NCBI GenBank assembly: GCA_905250125.1
Contig: CAJNOL010000312.1
Span: 62,001 to 126,000 of the forward strand
Direction of reading: 5' to 3'
DNA: 64,000 nt
From: Rotaria sordida
Taxonomy: Eukaryota; Rotifera; Eurotatoria; Philodinida; Philodinidae
Every line of letters begins with the position of its first letter. The first letter of the stretch is position 1. Position numbers and translations under genes: made by a program. The notes beneath the pieces are model-generated. The model was not told where the DNA came from. It made no database searches and saw only the letters and a list, made by a program, of their open reading frames with translations. Positions 11,715 to 24,577 of the stretch are shown piece after piece.

Positions 11715-14243
11715 TAACGAAAATTATGTTTCTTTTTTTCTTTATAACTTGATAAACAAACAATTTTTTTATCTTTAACTTTTTCTTTTTTTTATTTATT
11801 CTTTTTTCAAAATAATTTTTCAATAATTTAATATGATGTGATTTTCTTTAAGAGCACGAGATTTTTTAGTCAACTAATAGATATGTACTATATGGATATA
11901 TTGTATATCCATAATACAGTTTTTTCATATATATGTATGTGACGAAATAAAAGAAAACCTCTGCAAATTATATAAGAATATTTTGATAATATGAATGAAA
12001 TTATTTTAATTTTCGAACTTCTTCTTCTTCTTAATTTTATGTTCAGAGATTTCAATTAAGATATACTCTACTGATACCGATCACTTTTCATGTTCTGTTA
12101 TTACACTGTAATTAAAGATAGACGGAGAACTGTCTCACGCTCTTGGTCACACTTGGGCGCTTCCTATTCCTTTTTCTTTTCTTGCTCGGTGAGTGCATTT
12201 CAAGAGCGCGAAATAGGTTTTTTTTTGGTGTCCTTCCAGCACGAATAGAATCATGAGATAGCACAGTATGCACTTCATAGAGATTTATGCTAGAGCACGG
12301 AACAGTTCTCGTCTATTGTTGACTGTAATCAATTTAATCTCTAATACCTTGATTTAGGATAGGGAGATGAGACGAATCATTTTCCAGTATTAATACTAGG
12401 TTTGATAGGAATAAGATTTTATGTGAATATACATATTCATTGATTATATTTGTTATGTATTAAATTTCCGTTGTTCTTTTTATTTGCCTGTTTATCTTAT
12501 TTTATTCTTGGATTATATATCTATATGGTGTAAGAATGGAATGTCTAGCTGTTAAGTAACATATTACAATCGACAAGGTTGAAAAAATAGTACTAATAAA
12601 ATCTCTAATGGAAAGACTTCTCTGCATTTATGTCTCCATGACGTGTCAATATTCTGCCTACTTTAAGTAAAGTTCAACAGGTCTTGACACTTCTCCTTTA
12701 AAAAAATATCTTAACTTTTTCTTTTGTATATGTTAAAATTCTTATAGAAATTTCCCTATTTCAATATAATTCAAATATTTTCTTTTTTAAATGTAATAAG
12801 ATTTAAATAATATATATATATATAGAATTTAATTCTTACATTTCATGTATGTAAGCACAGATGTTTTCATGTGAGTAACTTCTTTGATAACAACTGAAGA
12901 TAATTACATTTGGATTATTTTGTAAATCAGTATCATAGAACGATAGATTAACTGAAATCCATGTTTACTCAAAAATATCTAAAGAATAGGCCATAAAAAA
13001 AATCTATATTGACTTAATCTAGTGTGCAGTAAGATAATTAATGTCCAATTGAAAGAGAATAACTTCGAACACTTTTTTGTCTGACACCATATAAGATAAA
13101 ATTATCTTTAAAAAAAAACCAATCATCTTTGCAAAATATTCAAAATAAAACGATGTTTCATTTAGAAGGATAAACAGTCAGAAAATTTGATAAAACTCAA
13201 CAGAATTCAATATAATTTGGTCAAATAGACACGCGATAGTCAACATTGAGATATAAGAAAATAATCAGCTGAATCGTGCTGGAGCACATATCAAAATCAA
13301 AATTACATCAAAACAGAACATCATTGTCGTACATTTTTTTTTGCGAAGATGGTGGGTTTTAAAATAATTTTATTTTATATAGTATCAGACAAAAAAGATA
13401 TCCAAAATTCTCCTCTTTCGATTCTGACACAGATATTCAATGTCGAACGATTCATAAATAACTTTCAGTACTGGCCTAAAGCAATAACAAGAGAATATCA
13501 AAATAAAGTTTATTAATGGTATCATATTGATACATATAGAACAAATTTTTCGAATTGATTGTTTTTTTAAACATTCGTATTCATGTTCAATAATTCCAAT
13601 ATATAATTAAGCCCTTCAGAGACACTGATTCTTCCAGTGGTCTTACAAAAAAATCATTGTTTTTTTTTTATATGTTTCTATCGTTTAGTTTTTGTTATAA
13701 TCTATCTTGTATTTTTTATTAATAAAAATGTTTCCACAAGTAAAATGACACATCAAAGTCATCTCGTTTATGTTAATTTTATTAATTAAAATTAAAAACT
13801 TTTATTGAAATAAAATTTTCCATGTCATTATTCTTACTTCATTTAATTCTTTAGTGACCGATATGAAAGTTTATGTATGCATGGTTGAATTACGAAACGA
13901 TTAATATAATTCAATTATGTTTAAAATAAGAATAAAATATGAAAATATTTTTAGAAAAACAAAAGAAAACTTTCCTATAAAGTAAAACAAAGAAAGAAAA
14001 AAATTCACATTCAGCAAATATGCTATATTGTTTATTTTTTTTTTTTTGTCATATGTTAATATTAAACATGAGAAAAAAAAAGAAACACACAAACATAAAA
14101 ACATTAGTATTTATATGTATAATAGAAGGAATGAATTTTATTTTCTGTCTATTTTTATTTGTTTTTATTCAATCTGACTTTAATAGTTTGCAATTGATAA
14201 ATAAATAAATAAATAAATAAACAAATAAAATTAATAATACAAA
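11715..14243. other. Intergenic between two convergent genes
   Basis: About 2.5 kb of AT-rich sequence separating the 3' ends of the Pro-rich gene (+) and the myotubularin gene (-). The part around 12110-12320 is less AT-rich (CTCACGCTCTTGG, GGGCGCTTCC, CAAGAGCGCG). No exon, tRNA or repeat was recognised. A run of AAAT units at 14200-14225 abuts the myotubularin stop codon and supplies AATAAA-like signals only on the plus strand. Confidence 0.4.
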
Positions 14244-17200
14244 TCACCGGTCATCATTAAATTGATCAATCATTGATCGAGATAATTTCATAGCTGTTTG
14301 ATTACGAATAAATTCTGTTGATTTTGATTTAACTAATGCAGAAAAATCAGCAAATGATGGAGAAGATTTTATTGAACGTGCACATGTTTTACAAACTGGT
14401 GCTGAACTATTACTATATAAACCAGGTAAATGAATACCACGTTCAATACAACGTGCACAAAAATTTTCTCCACATTTCCAACAATTATACTAAAATAAAA
14501 GAAATATTTTTGTATAAAATTATTCGTTAACGACATGACAGTGTACGAAAAACAAATGTTTTTATTGTAGCCGAATAAAGATTTTTGTACTCTTTTATGA
14601 AACAGGATCTAAAAGGAGTGTTAAAACATATAGAATAGAAATTAGAATCCACTTTCCTGTAGAATGTGACTAACAATTTGCCGATTCATCATAGATCATG
14701 TATGAATAAGAGTTCGTTACAATATATTAACTACTTCCTTATTGTTATTTTTGAATGTTTAAATAAAAGAAGAGTGAAAAAATGTGTCTATACTCAAAAG
14801 AACCTATTCAAAAAAATAACTCTTCTAAAAGTCAACTGAAAGGTATGTATGTCTCATTTTGCTTGAAATAGTTCATATTTAAATTTTATTTTTTCATACT
14901 TTTCGTTGTGCTGAATCAAATGGTAATGAACAAGCACAATGAACAGGTGTATGATATGAACGCCAATCGAGTGCTATTGAATTAAGTTCAAGTGCAATAC
15001 GTTCTATTGTTGGTATATCATTTGTATCAATACTTGATTGATGTGGAAGTGTAAATGATGATAATGGAGTTTTACCATGTGGAGAATAATCACCACTAAA
15101 ACCACTTTCAACATCAGATGATGATAATGTTGGTAATGGTTGAAGTATTGTATTTGATTTTAATGATATAGAATCAATTATACGTGTTTGACATAATTCA
15201 GCTTCACTTAAACCACTATCCAATTCGGATAGAGATATTTTTTTATGATGATTTCCTTTTTCAATATCAGAATCATCAACATCTTCATTTGATGTTGTTG
15301 TTGTTGTTGTTGTACTACTACTTGTTGTTGTTGGTATTTTTGTACGATCATTATCAAATATTGAATGAAGTTCACGAATACGCTAAAAAGAAGAAAAATA
15401 AAAAGAATATATTTTTTTTTTTTTTTTTTGAAATTTTAAACCTTTTCTAATAATCGTGCATGATCACTAAGTGATAATGTATGATCAACAAGACGTGTTA
15501 ATGTATTTGATATATTTTCTTTTGGTAATAATGCACTATCAAAACGATGATACATACTTAACCAAAATCTTAAATAAATAAATAAATTAATTAAAATAAA
15601 AAATTTATATTAATTTATAATACTTTAATGTTTGAGGATTTATTACTGGTAAAAGAACTTCACTTGCATATGATGATTGTGGACAAAATAATGGATTTTT
15701 AAAATCATTTACATTTTGTAAAATATAATTCCAAAATGAATATGTTCGTTCTTTAACACTAAATTACGAAAAAAAAAAAGAGATTTCAAAAGATATTTTT
15801 GTTATTCATTAAAACAAACCATAAATCAAGTCGATCTTTTTCACAATTACCAACAAAATCTCCATATTGACATGAATGTGAATGATCATGTAATGATATA
15901 AGAAAACGTTCATTAAATTCAAATGCTGTTGGATATATTTGACTTAATTGCCAAACAGATTCAATAAACTAAAACAACATAAACCTTATATATATATATA
16001 TATATATATCTCAAAAAAAGAAAATAAGAAAACCTGTAGAAAAATTGGTGATTGTTCTTTACTATCACTTGTTGTTGTATGTCCACAACGATCAGAAAAT
16101 TTATGTCCAAATGAAAGCCATTCTTTTTCAATTAACATCTAAATTAATTTTTTTAGAAAAAAAAAATTTTTTTCTATTAAAAATTTTTAATTTTACTCGA
16201 AAACCATGTATTGATCGATAATATGGACAAAGAAGAAGTGATGATAATGAACAACATTGTGCTGTTCGATCCCAACCATCAGAACAATGGACAAGAACAT
16301 TTTTCTTTTCAATTTCAATCGCCTAGAGAAAAAAAAAAAATTTTTTTTTCGTAAATTTTTGTTTTGTTTTTACTCGAGCAATAAATATAGCAGCATCTAA
16401 AACAGATTTTATATGTTGTAACCATGATGAATTATCAAGAGCATTTAAATATTGATTCATTGTTGGATTTTTCATTTCACATGCTACAAAAAAAAACAAA
16501 GGAAATTTATTTTTTTTTTGTTTTTGGAAAATTTACTTTCAAGTAATTTTTGTAAACTATTACGCATAATATGAATATTTTCAATTGGACAAAATTTAAA
16601 TTGAATATTTGAATAATAACCTTCATTTTCATAACCTTTACCTGCTGCACGATTTGCTACAGCATTGATCTATTAAGAAAAAAATAAAACAAAAAATAAT
16701 AAACTTTTGTATAATAAGATTTATTCTAGATCAAGAATGATTAAATTAAATTTATTGTTAATTCATATATCCTGTAGATGAGAACTTCCGATGAGAGAAG
16801 AATATTTCCCGACGAAACATTTCTTGACATCACATGTACTATACAAAAAAAAAGCTTGTACTGCTGAGTTTTGATAGATCTTACAAAAAAATAACATGCT
16901 GGTTTTTTTAGGATGCATTTAATATTTTGACTTTTTTTATTCAAAGGACAAAAAACTAAAAAAAGCATCCACTCTCAAATAATGATTACTGGTTGTAAAA
17001 ACAAAAATTTTCAGCTCGATCAAGCATAGTATATTGAAAAAATGGAAATGAAAATTAGAGCCATTGTGATTCCATTATCTCATAGACGACAACATTCGGG
17101 AATTTTGACTCTATGATAACTTTTGCTCTATTTTTCAAGGTCTACTTGCCCCAAAATATTTCAATTGTCGGATTCGAAACCAAATTTGCTAGATCTTCAA

Positions 17201-20200
17201 GAATTGTTTAATATTTTTTCTAAATTTGAATATTTACGATTTTGATTAAAACTTTTAATTCAATTTTTATCAGCAATTAATGTATCATCGGTATTCTACT
17301 GTAATCATTATATAAGACAGAGTTTTGAGATTACTAATAATACACATTCGCTTGAATCTAAAGTCTTTTCAAACTAAACAGAACATTCTAGATTGTTTTA
17401 AAAAGAGAAACCACTTCAATAAATGATTTCAAATTCTCATGTGTTAAACTAATGAGGACGCTTATCCAACTGACACCGTCCATTCGAATTCATATTTTGC
17501 TCATAAATGAGACTTAGAAAAAGTCTCAAAAGGATACGTCCTATTAGATCGTTTTACTAAATTTGTTACCTGTAGCAAGTTATTTATATAGCAACCAAAT
17601 AAATGAATTTACACCTGAAATTTTGCCGATAATTAGGTCTCATAGACCTTAGAATGCTCTAAAAATTTCCGTCAAAATGAATACTTTCTTCTTGAAATAT
17701 TGAATGTCGAAGAAAACACTATTTTATGACTTTTTTCTAACATAGAAACGTTTTTTTAACTTAAACTTTTAGGACATTTTAAGACACACGAGATCTATTT
17801 ATGGGTAAAATTTTATATCCAAATTCTTTCATATAATTTTCCTGCATATTGTTCTCTCCAGGTCAAAAATTTAATAATCCGATTATAATTCTCGTCAAAA
17901 AGTCTAATAATATAAACCCTTGTAGGCATTTTCTTGTCTCACTTATGGACAAAAAAAATAAGCTCGATCAGACGATGGCATCAGTTGAATAATTTTTCTC
18001 GTAAATTAGATTTAGCCATGCTAAGCTTCGACTATAGATACAAATAAGATTGAAGAAGAGAAAAACAAAATTATATCAGCAACAATTTTCACACATACAC
18101 AATATTGATAGCACAAAAACATATTTCAATAAAACCAACAATATATGTGTTTAAACATCAAATAACTATCTTTTTTTTTTCTGAAGAAAAAAATTCCGAA
18201 TTTTACAATTAAAATTCTATTTTATAATTTTTTTATCGGACAAATCTATTCCAAATTAAAGATATACGTGACTAAATATTTTTGGTTCTAGAAATCTAAC
18301 TTAGTCCCGATTCAGTACATTTCTATTCCGAACTGATCTAATAGACTCTAATTCCATATTATTTTTGAAGCTAAAAGAATAAAAAAAAAACAAATCCTTT
18401 TTTTGTTTTTAATCAATCAAATTTTCTATGAAGACATCATGAATAGATAATCTTCTTACACGAGGTCTTGTATCAATAATATACATTGTATTTGAATGTG
18501 GATTTGTTTTAAGTATACATTGAAGTAATTGTTCATCTTCTTGACAACGTGCACTAAAACCAGATAATGGTTGTGAACAACGAGTTATTGATGCCTAAAA
18601 TAATTAATTTTAAAATAAAAATTCTTCTTTCTATTTTCTTTATTACTCCATTTGGATGTAAATAAGTGAGAACAGGTAATCGACCACGACTTCGAAATTT
18701 TGAACTACCAAATAACATAGCTTTTGTTGTTAATGTTGGTACATATATTAATGGTGGATATGTATCACACATATCAAAATTGCTATTTCCATCTTCAATT
18801 TTCCAATCTACATTTGGTACACCCATTCTCATATATTCTGTAGTTAATAAAAATGGATCCCAAATTTTTTCAAGATAATTTGGTGCTTGGTAGAGAAAAC
18901 AATAAAGTTTTTCATAAGAATCTGAATAAAAGAAAAAGAAAACCAAACATTAATGATTTTTAAATGAAATTTATTTTGTTTGGTTTTTTTGTTGTTGTTG
19001 TTGTTGTTATTACCTGGTTTTAATTGATTAAGTGTAGCATATAAATCAGCACAATCACGTTCTTTTGGAATAGTAAATTCTGCTGAAAGAAAATGTTTTG
19101 TTCGAACACGTAATGGACATCCATGTTGTGTTGTTGGTAATTTATCAACAGATGATATAAGAGAATGAAGAATCTAGAAAGTTAAAAAGAACAAAATTAT
19201 TCTTTTTTTTTTTTGTGCTTTCAATTTTATTAACTTTACCCAAGTCTCTCGTTTGCCTTCTGGATCAATAAAAATGAGATGTGTTGAAGTCAAATAGAGT
19301 GTGCCTTTTAATAACAAAAAGAAAAACCCAAATTGTTGAGAAAAACAAATAATAATAATAATTATTAGTTACCAATTATATGTTGACGACTATTAAAACG
19401 ATCTGTCAAACGAACATTCTCCACCTATTAAATAATATGAGAAAAATGATTCGATCAAAATTTATCGTATAAAATATATAGATTTAATTTCTATTTTATA
19501 ATTCATACTAGTTTAAATTGGTACTTGCCCATGAGTATATGTTGAAGAAAAATAACGACTCAATATTTTCTTTACAAGCAATCTCATGAGAACGGAGACG
19601 TCTAATACGATTACATTATATTGTCTTGACGATTTCTTTCTCTTTTTTTTTTGCTTATTGTCGACATTTACATATATAAAAAAAAGAAAATAGTAATAAT
19701 AAATAATAATGATCTACTTTTCTATTCAGATTTTGTCCTTTAATATTCGAGCTAATTTATAGTCTATTAGATATATTTTTCTCATTTTCACGTTCACTTC
19801 TCTATTATAATCACCTTTCATATCCGGAGCTTTTATGTTTTTGATTAAATATGATTAAAAAAATATATATAAAAGAACAAAAACGAGCATGAATTATGCT
19901 AACCGTTACACATTCGAAGATAGCATGTCAAACTTTTTCTTGTATAATAATAAGATTTGAAAAAGAATTTTGGTTTCTTTTTTTTCTTCTTTCGTTCTTT
20001 ATCTTTACCCCTTGAGTAAACAAATTAGATACATATTTTGAATGCAACTCTTCTAGTTTTTTTTTTGTTCTTGACAAATCAATATTTTCTACTCCTTTAT
20101 TTTTCGATCTTTTCTTTTTTTCTTTTTTGTTTTGTTACCTTGAGATGAGCGGTAGAAGAAAGAAAGGCTTTTAATTGATCGAGTTTCGATGATATTTGTT

Positions 20201-20903
20201 TGAGAACTTCACTGAATAAATGACGATTCATCGATGTGACGACAAGAATAACCATGAACGATAGAGTCGTTGGCTGTATTGTTTGAATAGAAGAGAGAAA
20301 ACAGGCAAAATTGTTCTCTCTTCTCGATTCTATTCTGATCGATTTTCTTCTTCTTTTTCTTTCACTGCTCTTTTCCTGCTCTCATCTTCACATAGCCTAG
20401 TACACAATGCATTTGATTTGAACTCTAGCGTATATTTAGTCGTTCTCGCATGTTTTCTACTATAATACACGGGAATGGGACGTTAAGCTGTTACTATAAG
20501 AAACAAGAGAAAAAAGCGAGCAGAAAAAAAAAAGAAAAAAAAAAGATAGAATTCGTCGACTTTAAAGCTACGGCAAGTGTATATGCCTGACAATGAATGT
20601 TCGTTTCTCTTATGTGAGTACATAAGAAGCAGATAGAGATTTGTGCTTGTTACATTTGCTCATTAGCACGATAGGAAAAGAAAGAAGATAATAATCATAA
20701 TGGTAAAAGAAGAAAAGAAAAACGGAACTTGATGCTGTGACATGCAACATAAGAATTCATCTATTTTAATTTGACAAATAAAGAAGCATTCCATTAAAAA
20801 AGAAAGAATTAACAAAAACAAAGTCGTCAATTATATATGAATAATTACTATATCAATAAATACTTACAGCACGTAATGATACAAAGCTATCAGCAGAATT
20901 CAT
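14244..20903 (-). CDS. MTMR6: Myotubularin-related phosphoinositide 3-phosphatase (MTMR6/7/8 type) with FYVE-like finger
   Basis: Fifteen exons on the minus strand: 20903-20868, 19424-19373, 19304-19240, 19173-19014, 18921-18647, 18594-18460, 16669-16537, 16483-16374, 16322-16197, 16138-16034, 15968-15820, 15758-15624, 15568-15442, 15382-14900 and 14489-14244; 778 residues. Order: PH-GRAM domain ([10 protein letters not shown]..., about 13-106), myotubularin phosphatase domain with [24 protein letters not shown] and the active site [10 protein letters not shown] (Cys335, Arg341, bases 16263-16286), then a helical region, a Ser/Thr-rich linker and a C-terminal zinc finger. The catalytic residues are intact, so an active PI3P / PI(3,5)P2 phosphatase on endosomal membranes is expected. 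The finger has eight Cys (685, 687, 700, 703, 708, 711, 729, 732) in FYVE order, but the first pair is C-x-C and the basic R-HHCR motif is replaced by QRKYNCWKCG, so PI3P binding may be weak. The R6 subgroup is the best match. Intron 6 is unusually long. Confidence 0.93.
16670..18459 (-). other. 1.8-kb intron of the myotubularin gene
   Basis: Splits the phosphatase domain between DTRPR and INAVANR. Every other intron downstream of the GRAM exons is under about 450 bases. Contents are AT-rich and of higher complexity than the other introns. A segment near 17508-17540 (AGACTTAGAAAAAGTCTC) resembles a segment near 30985-31015 in the chitin synthase gene, suggesting an old shared repeat. No intact transposase or reverse transcriptase was seen. 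Confidence 0.45.
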
Positions 20904-23901
20904 CACTTTTTCAATTTTTGTTTGTTCAAAAGATAATAAAAAGTTTTTGATCAAAATACAAATATAATAAAAAGAAAAAAAAACCAAAAAAAGAGAGAAC
21001 TATATGAATCATCAATCTAGTATTTTATTAACTAATCAAACAAAGAATTTCAATCAATTTAATTATTAAAAGTATATTATTTTAATTATTATTTATATCT
21101 ACTATAACAGTAGTCAAATATCATTCATTTATTTTTAGACAATTTGAAATCATTTTCCTACAGATGTCACTCTTGATCAGAACATATATATTTACATACA
21201 GTTCAAAAACGCATATACACAGGAAGTTTTTCGGAAATATAAACCTAAAAGAAATAATCTTTCCTGTTATTTGTATTTTTCTTTAACTATTATATTTTCT
21301 ATAGATAGATCTTTGTTCGATTACATATTTTTGAAGATAATGAGCTTTTCAAAAATAAGTTACAATATATAGAAGCAAAACAAAAACAAAAACAAAAATA
21401 GAAATTCATTATTATTCTATTTCAAATAATAGTAGTTTTAATATCAAAGTAATAAAATTTACCTTTGCATCGTCAAGTATACGTATTTCATGTGTATCGA
21501 ACTTTGGCCAGAAATAGGCAAACATTCAATTAGAATGATGCACCATTTCAAAAGAGAATATCATGTGTGTGATAATATGATGTTCAATTATCATTAGTAT
21601 CATTGCAAAATTTTCATCGAATTCTAGACAAAATCTGACATCGTTCTAAAAGAATATTATAGATATATATATATATAGATGAAATAAAAGAATATAGTAG
21701 AAAAAAAATGAAATAAAATAGTACTAGTAGAAAAGAAAGAAGAAAAATAAATCTCATCTCGACGAACAAATCATTCACCTAAGAATTCTAGCGTCCGATC
21801 AATTTCAATACTTTCTCGATCTGAATCTAATAGAAAAAAAAAAGAGATAACAAATTTTCTTTCTATCGAAAAGAACGCCATAAGCGGTAGCAACAACGAC
21901 AACAACAATAGCAATAGTAATAATAATAATAATAATAATAATCGTAATAATAACAAATGTGTGAGTAAGACTAACGCGTTCAACCATCTTTCCCACCCGC
22001 TTGATGTGATGACGAGTAGTTCGAAGAACTAATGAAAAAAAGAAAAATGAATAATCATACTACGTTTTTTGTTCTTCCCGCACTCTTCTTGCTCGTCTAT
22101 ATATGCGTGTTCATCAAACAGGGTGGGAGGGTCGACAGAGAGTTCCTATTGTCGGTAGTCGGATAGAAAAAAAGAGGCAGACATGCGCATTCTAACTATG
22201 GTTTAGGACGCGCATTCATTTTTAAAAAAAAAAGAAGAAGAATGAATGTAGTTGCACACATGAAAAAAAAAAGTAAATTACACAAAAATTTCTATATAAT
22301 TATAATCATTATTTTATTTATTAGTTGTCTAAGTCAACGAACTTAGTTATTCATATTTACATGAAAGACTACATCTATTGTTTCAAATAAAACAATCGAG
22401 AAAACAGAACATATTTAGAAAAATGATTGATGTTTTCTTCATCTCTTTCTATCTTATCATATGGATTTATGTCAATAGTTTCACTGTGTGCTTATGTTCG
22501 ATTTGATCGGGTTTTTGTGTGCATGTATGCTTATATTCAAGCATACACATGACACAATGATTCAATTAAAGGAAATTGAGTTATTCATCCGTTTCTCTTG
22601 CTTCATAGACCCATCTGTCAGTCTGTTGTCGATAGTGTCACTTGTTTGTTGAACTACAACATCAACAGGATCTTATCTCAAGTATACTTTCTCTCTTATG
22701 CCTCGATAAGTCAAAGACAGTCGTCTTTTTCTCTCTTCTTTTCCTTCACGAACTAGCTAGTCGTTTTTTGTTGTTATATTTTTTTCTTAAAAAAAAAAAA
22801 AAAAAGAAACATATATCTATTAGCTCATTTTGTATAAATAGTAAAGGATCGAAATTTTTCAATCTATTACATTGATTGTATGAGATCAATCAAAGCTCCA
22901 TACCATTTATGTTTATGTTACAAATAATGTTAAGAGTAAAAAAAAATTGTTAGAAAAAAAAAACCAACAACAGCATACAAAAAAAGAAGAAAAGAAACGA
23001 TGTTGATAAAAAACAAGCAACTTGTTATAGCAAATAAAGAATGACTTTCAAAAAAGAAAAGAAAAATGAGAAAAAAAAAATCTATATAAAGAATACAAAT
23101 GACATTCTATTATGAGGACAAAATTACGCTTATTTGAGTACAGTCAATTGAGGCGAGAATTTAAAGAAAAAGAAAAATTCATGATTAGTTATAGATATAC
23201 TGAGAATTTACATGAAATCCTTCAATTTTTTTTCTTTTGATTTTACTTAACTTGATATTAATCCTTCTCGCAGTTGAAGACCAACATATTAAAGATTAGT
23301 AATAATCATAAATAATAATGATTGCATTGAAGAACGTTCTATGTAAATATTTTTTTTCCCTTGTGAAAATTAATCGTAATTATTAAAAAGGTGAAAAAAG
23401 ACCATCAAAGTTTTCTCGATTTCAAAAGATTCTACAAAATTTCTTCATATTTAATAGTTCTTTCTTTTTTTCTTTTCAATATTTCAATCAATAATTATTA
23501 ATATCAATAGAGATCTATTGTCTTCAATAATTTCCGTATGATCTCTAAAGTATTGATCTATTCTTATATAATCATACATAAATTTTACTATATAGAAACC
23601 AAAAAAAAGTATTTGTTTCTTTATTTTCAATATCAAAGGCAATCAAATTCAAATATTATATAAATATCTAATAATACATTCTATTAAAAGATAATATATT
23701 TTACAATAACATTACTTTCAGTATTGAATCTGACTTTAATTATAATAAGATAAAGTTCTTATAATATAAAGTTCATATTACCATGGAAAAACAAATAAGT
23801 CAATGAAGATTAAGAAAAAAAAACTTCTTTGTATTTTTTGTTGTATAGAATAAATGACGTAAATATGTATTGTAATCTGACATTAATAAAAAAAACAAGG
23901 T

Positions 23902-23914
23902 GGGGGGGGGGGGG
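23902..23914 (+). repeat. G13 homopolymer
   Basis: Thirteen G in a row in a strongly AT-rich surrounding. It could form stacked G structures and is also a typical place for sequencing length errors. Confidence 0.9.
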
Positions 23915-24461
23915 ATTACCATTTGAAATTAATATAAATAGAAGGATCTGTATTTTATAATTAAATATAATTTAAAAGAAAAAATTAATTATATTTTATT
24001 TTTAAATTTAATTTTTTTTTACAAAAAGAAAAGAATTATCTTCTAGAATGACATTTATTTGAATAGTATTTAAAACCTTTTGTTGTTGCTATTTTATACA
24101 TCGTCTAATTAGTTTGTTCTCGCCCCTTTCTAATAGATCGGAGGAGGAGGAGTTTTTATGTTTGCATAATGTGAATAGTAGTATCTCATTCTCTTTCACA
24201 TTATGTTTTACTCCCAATCATCAAGTCGAGGTAAACTACATATACAAGCGGGTTTTTTTTTTCTTTTTCTTCTTTTGGTTGTTTACAAACGGATCTGATC
24301 ATTGTCGTTGTCTTTATCATCGTGCTGTACGCTTCCTGTTCTTTTTACTAAACACATTGTCTTTTTCTTTCTTTCTCTCTCTCTCATTACATTAGAGCCG
24401 TAGAGAGATAGAGAGACAACAAATTTTTGTTACCTAGTTTTAATCCGACAAACCTTTTACT

Positions 24462-24483
24462 TCTCTCTCTCTCTCTCTCTCTT
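24462..24483 (+). repeat. (TC)11 dinucleotide tract
   Basis: A pure pyrimidine repeat 95 bases upstream of the chitin synthase start codon, within a wider CT-rich zone (24360-24485). Such tracts are common in promoters and 5' leaders; a GAGA-type role is only a possibility. Confidence 0.85.
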
Positions 24484-24577
24484 TCTACTTTGCTCAATCA
24501 CACAATGAGCTTCTCTCTTTTTTTCGTTGTGTACATCATTACGTCAGTAGTAACTCTATAAGACTAAATTTATAACA

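Larger units (their letters stand above)
20904..24577. other. Divergent intergenic region between myotubularin and chitin synthase genes
   Basis: About 3.7 kb with poly-A, poly-T and AT-rich tracts, ATT repeats on the minus strand (about 21918-21945), a G13 run (23902-23914) and a (TC)11 tract just before the chitin synthase gene (24462-24483). The upstream part may contain 5' leader exons of the myotubularin transcript: an ATGGTTGAACGC followed by GTTAGT on the minus strand near 21985 is compatible with one but is not convincing. Open frames here are low complexity. Confidence 0.4.

Noticed and set aside
14020..14208. Small plus-strand frame next to the myotubularin 3' end
   Set aside because: T-rich and K-rich translation of low-complexity sequence without codon bias of real exons.
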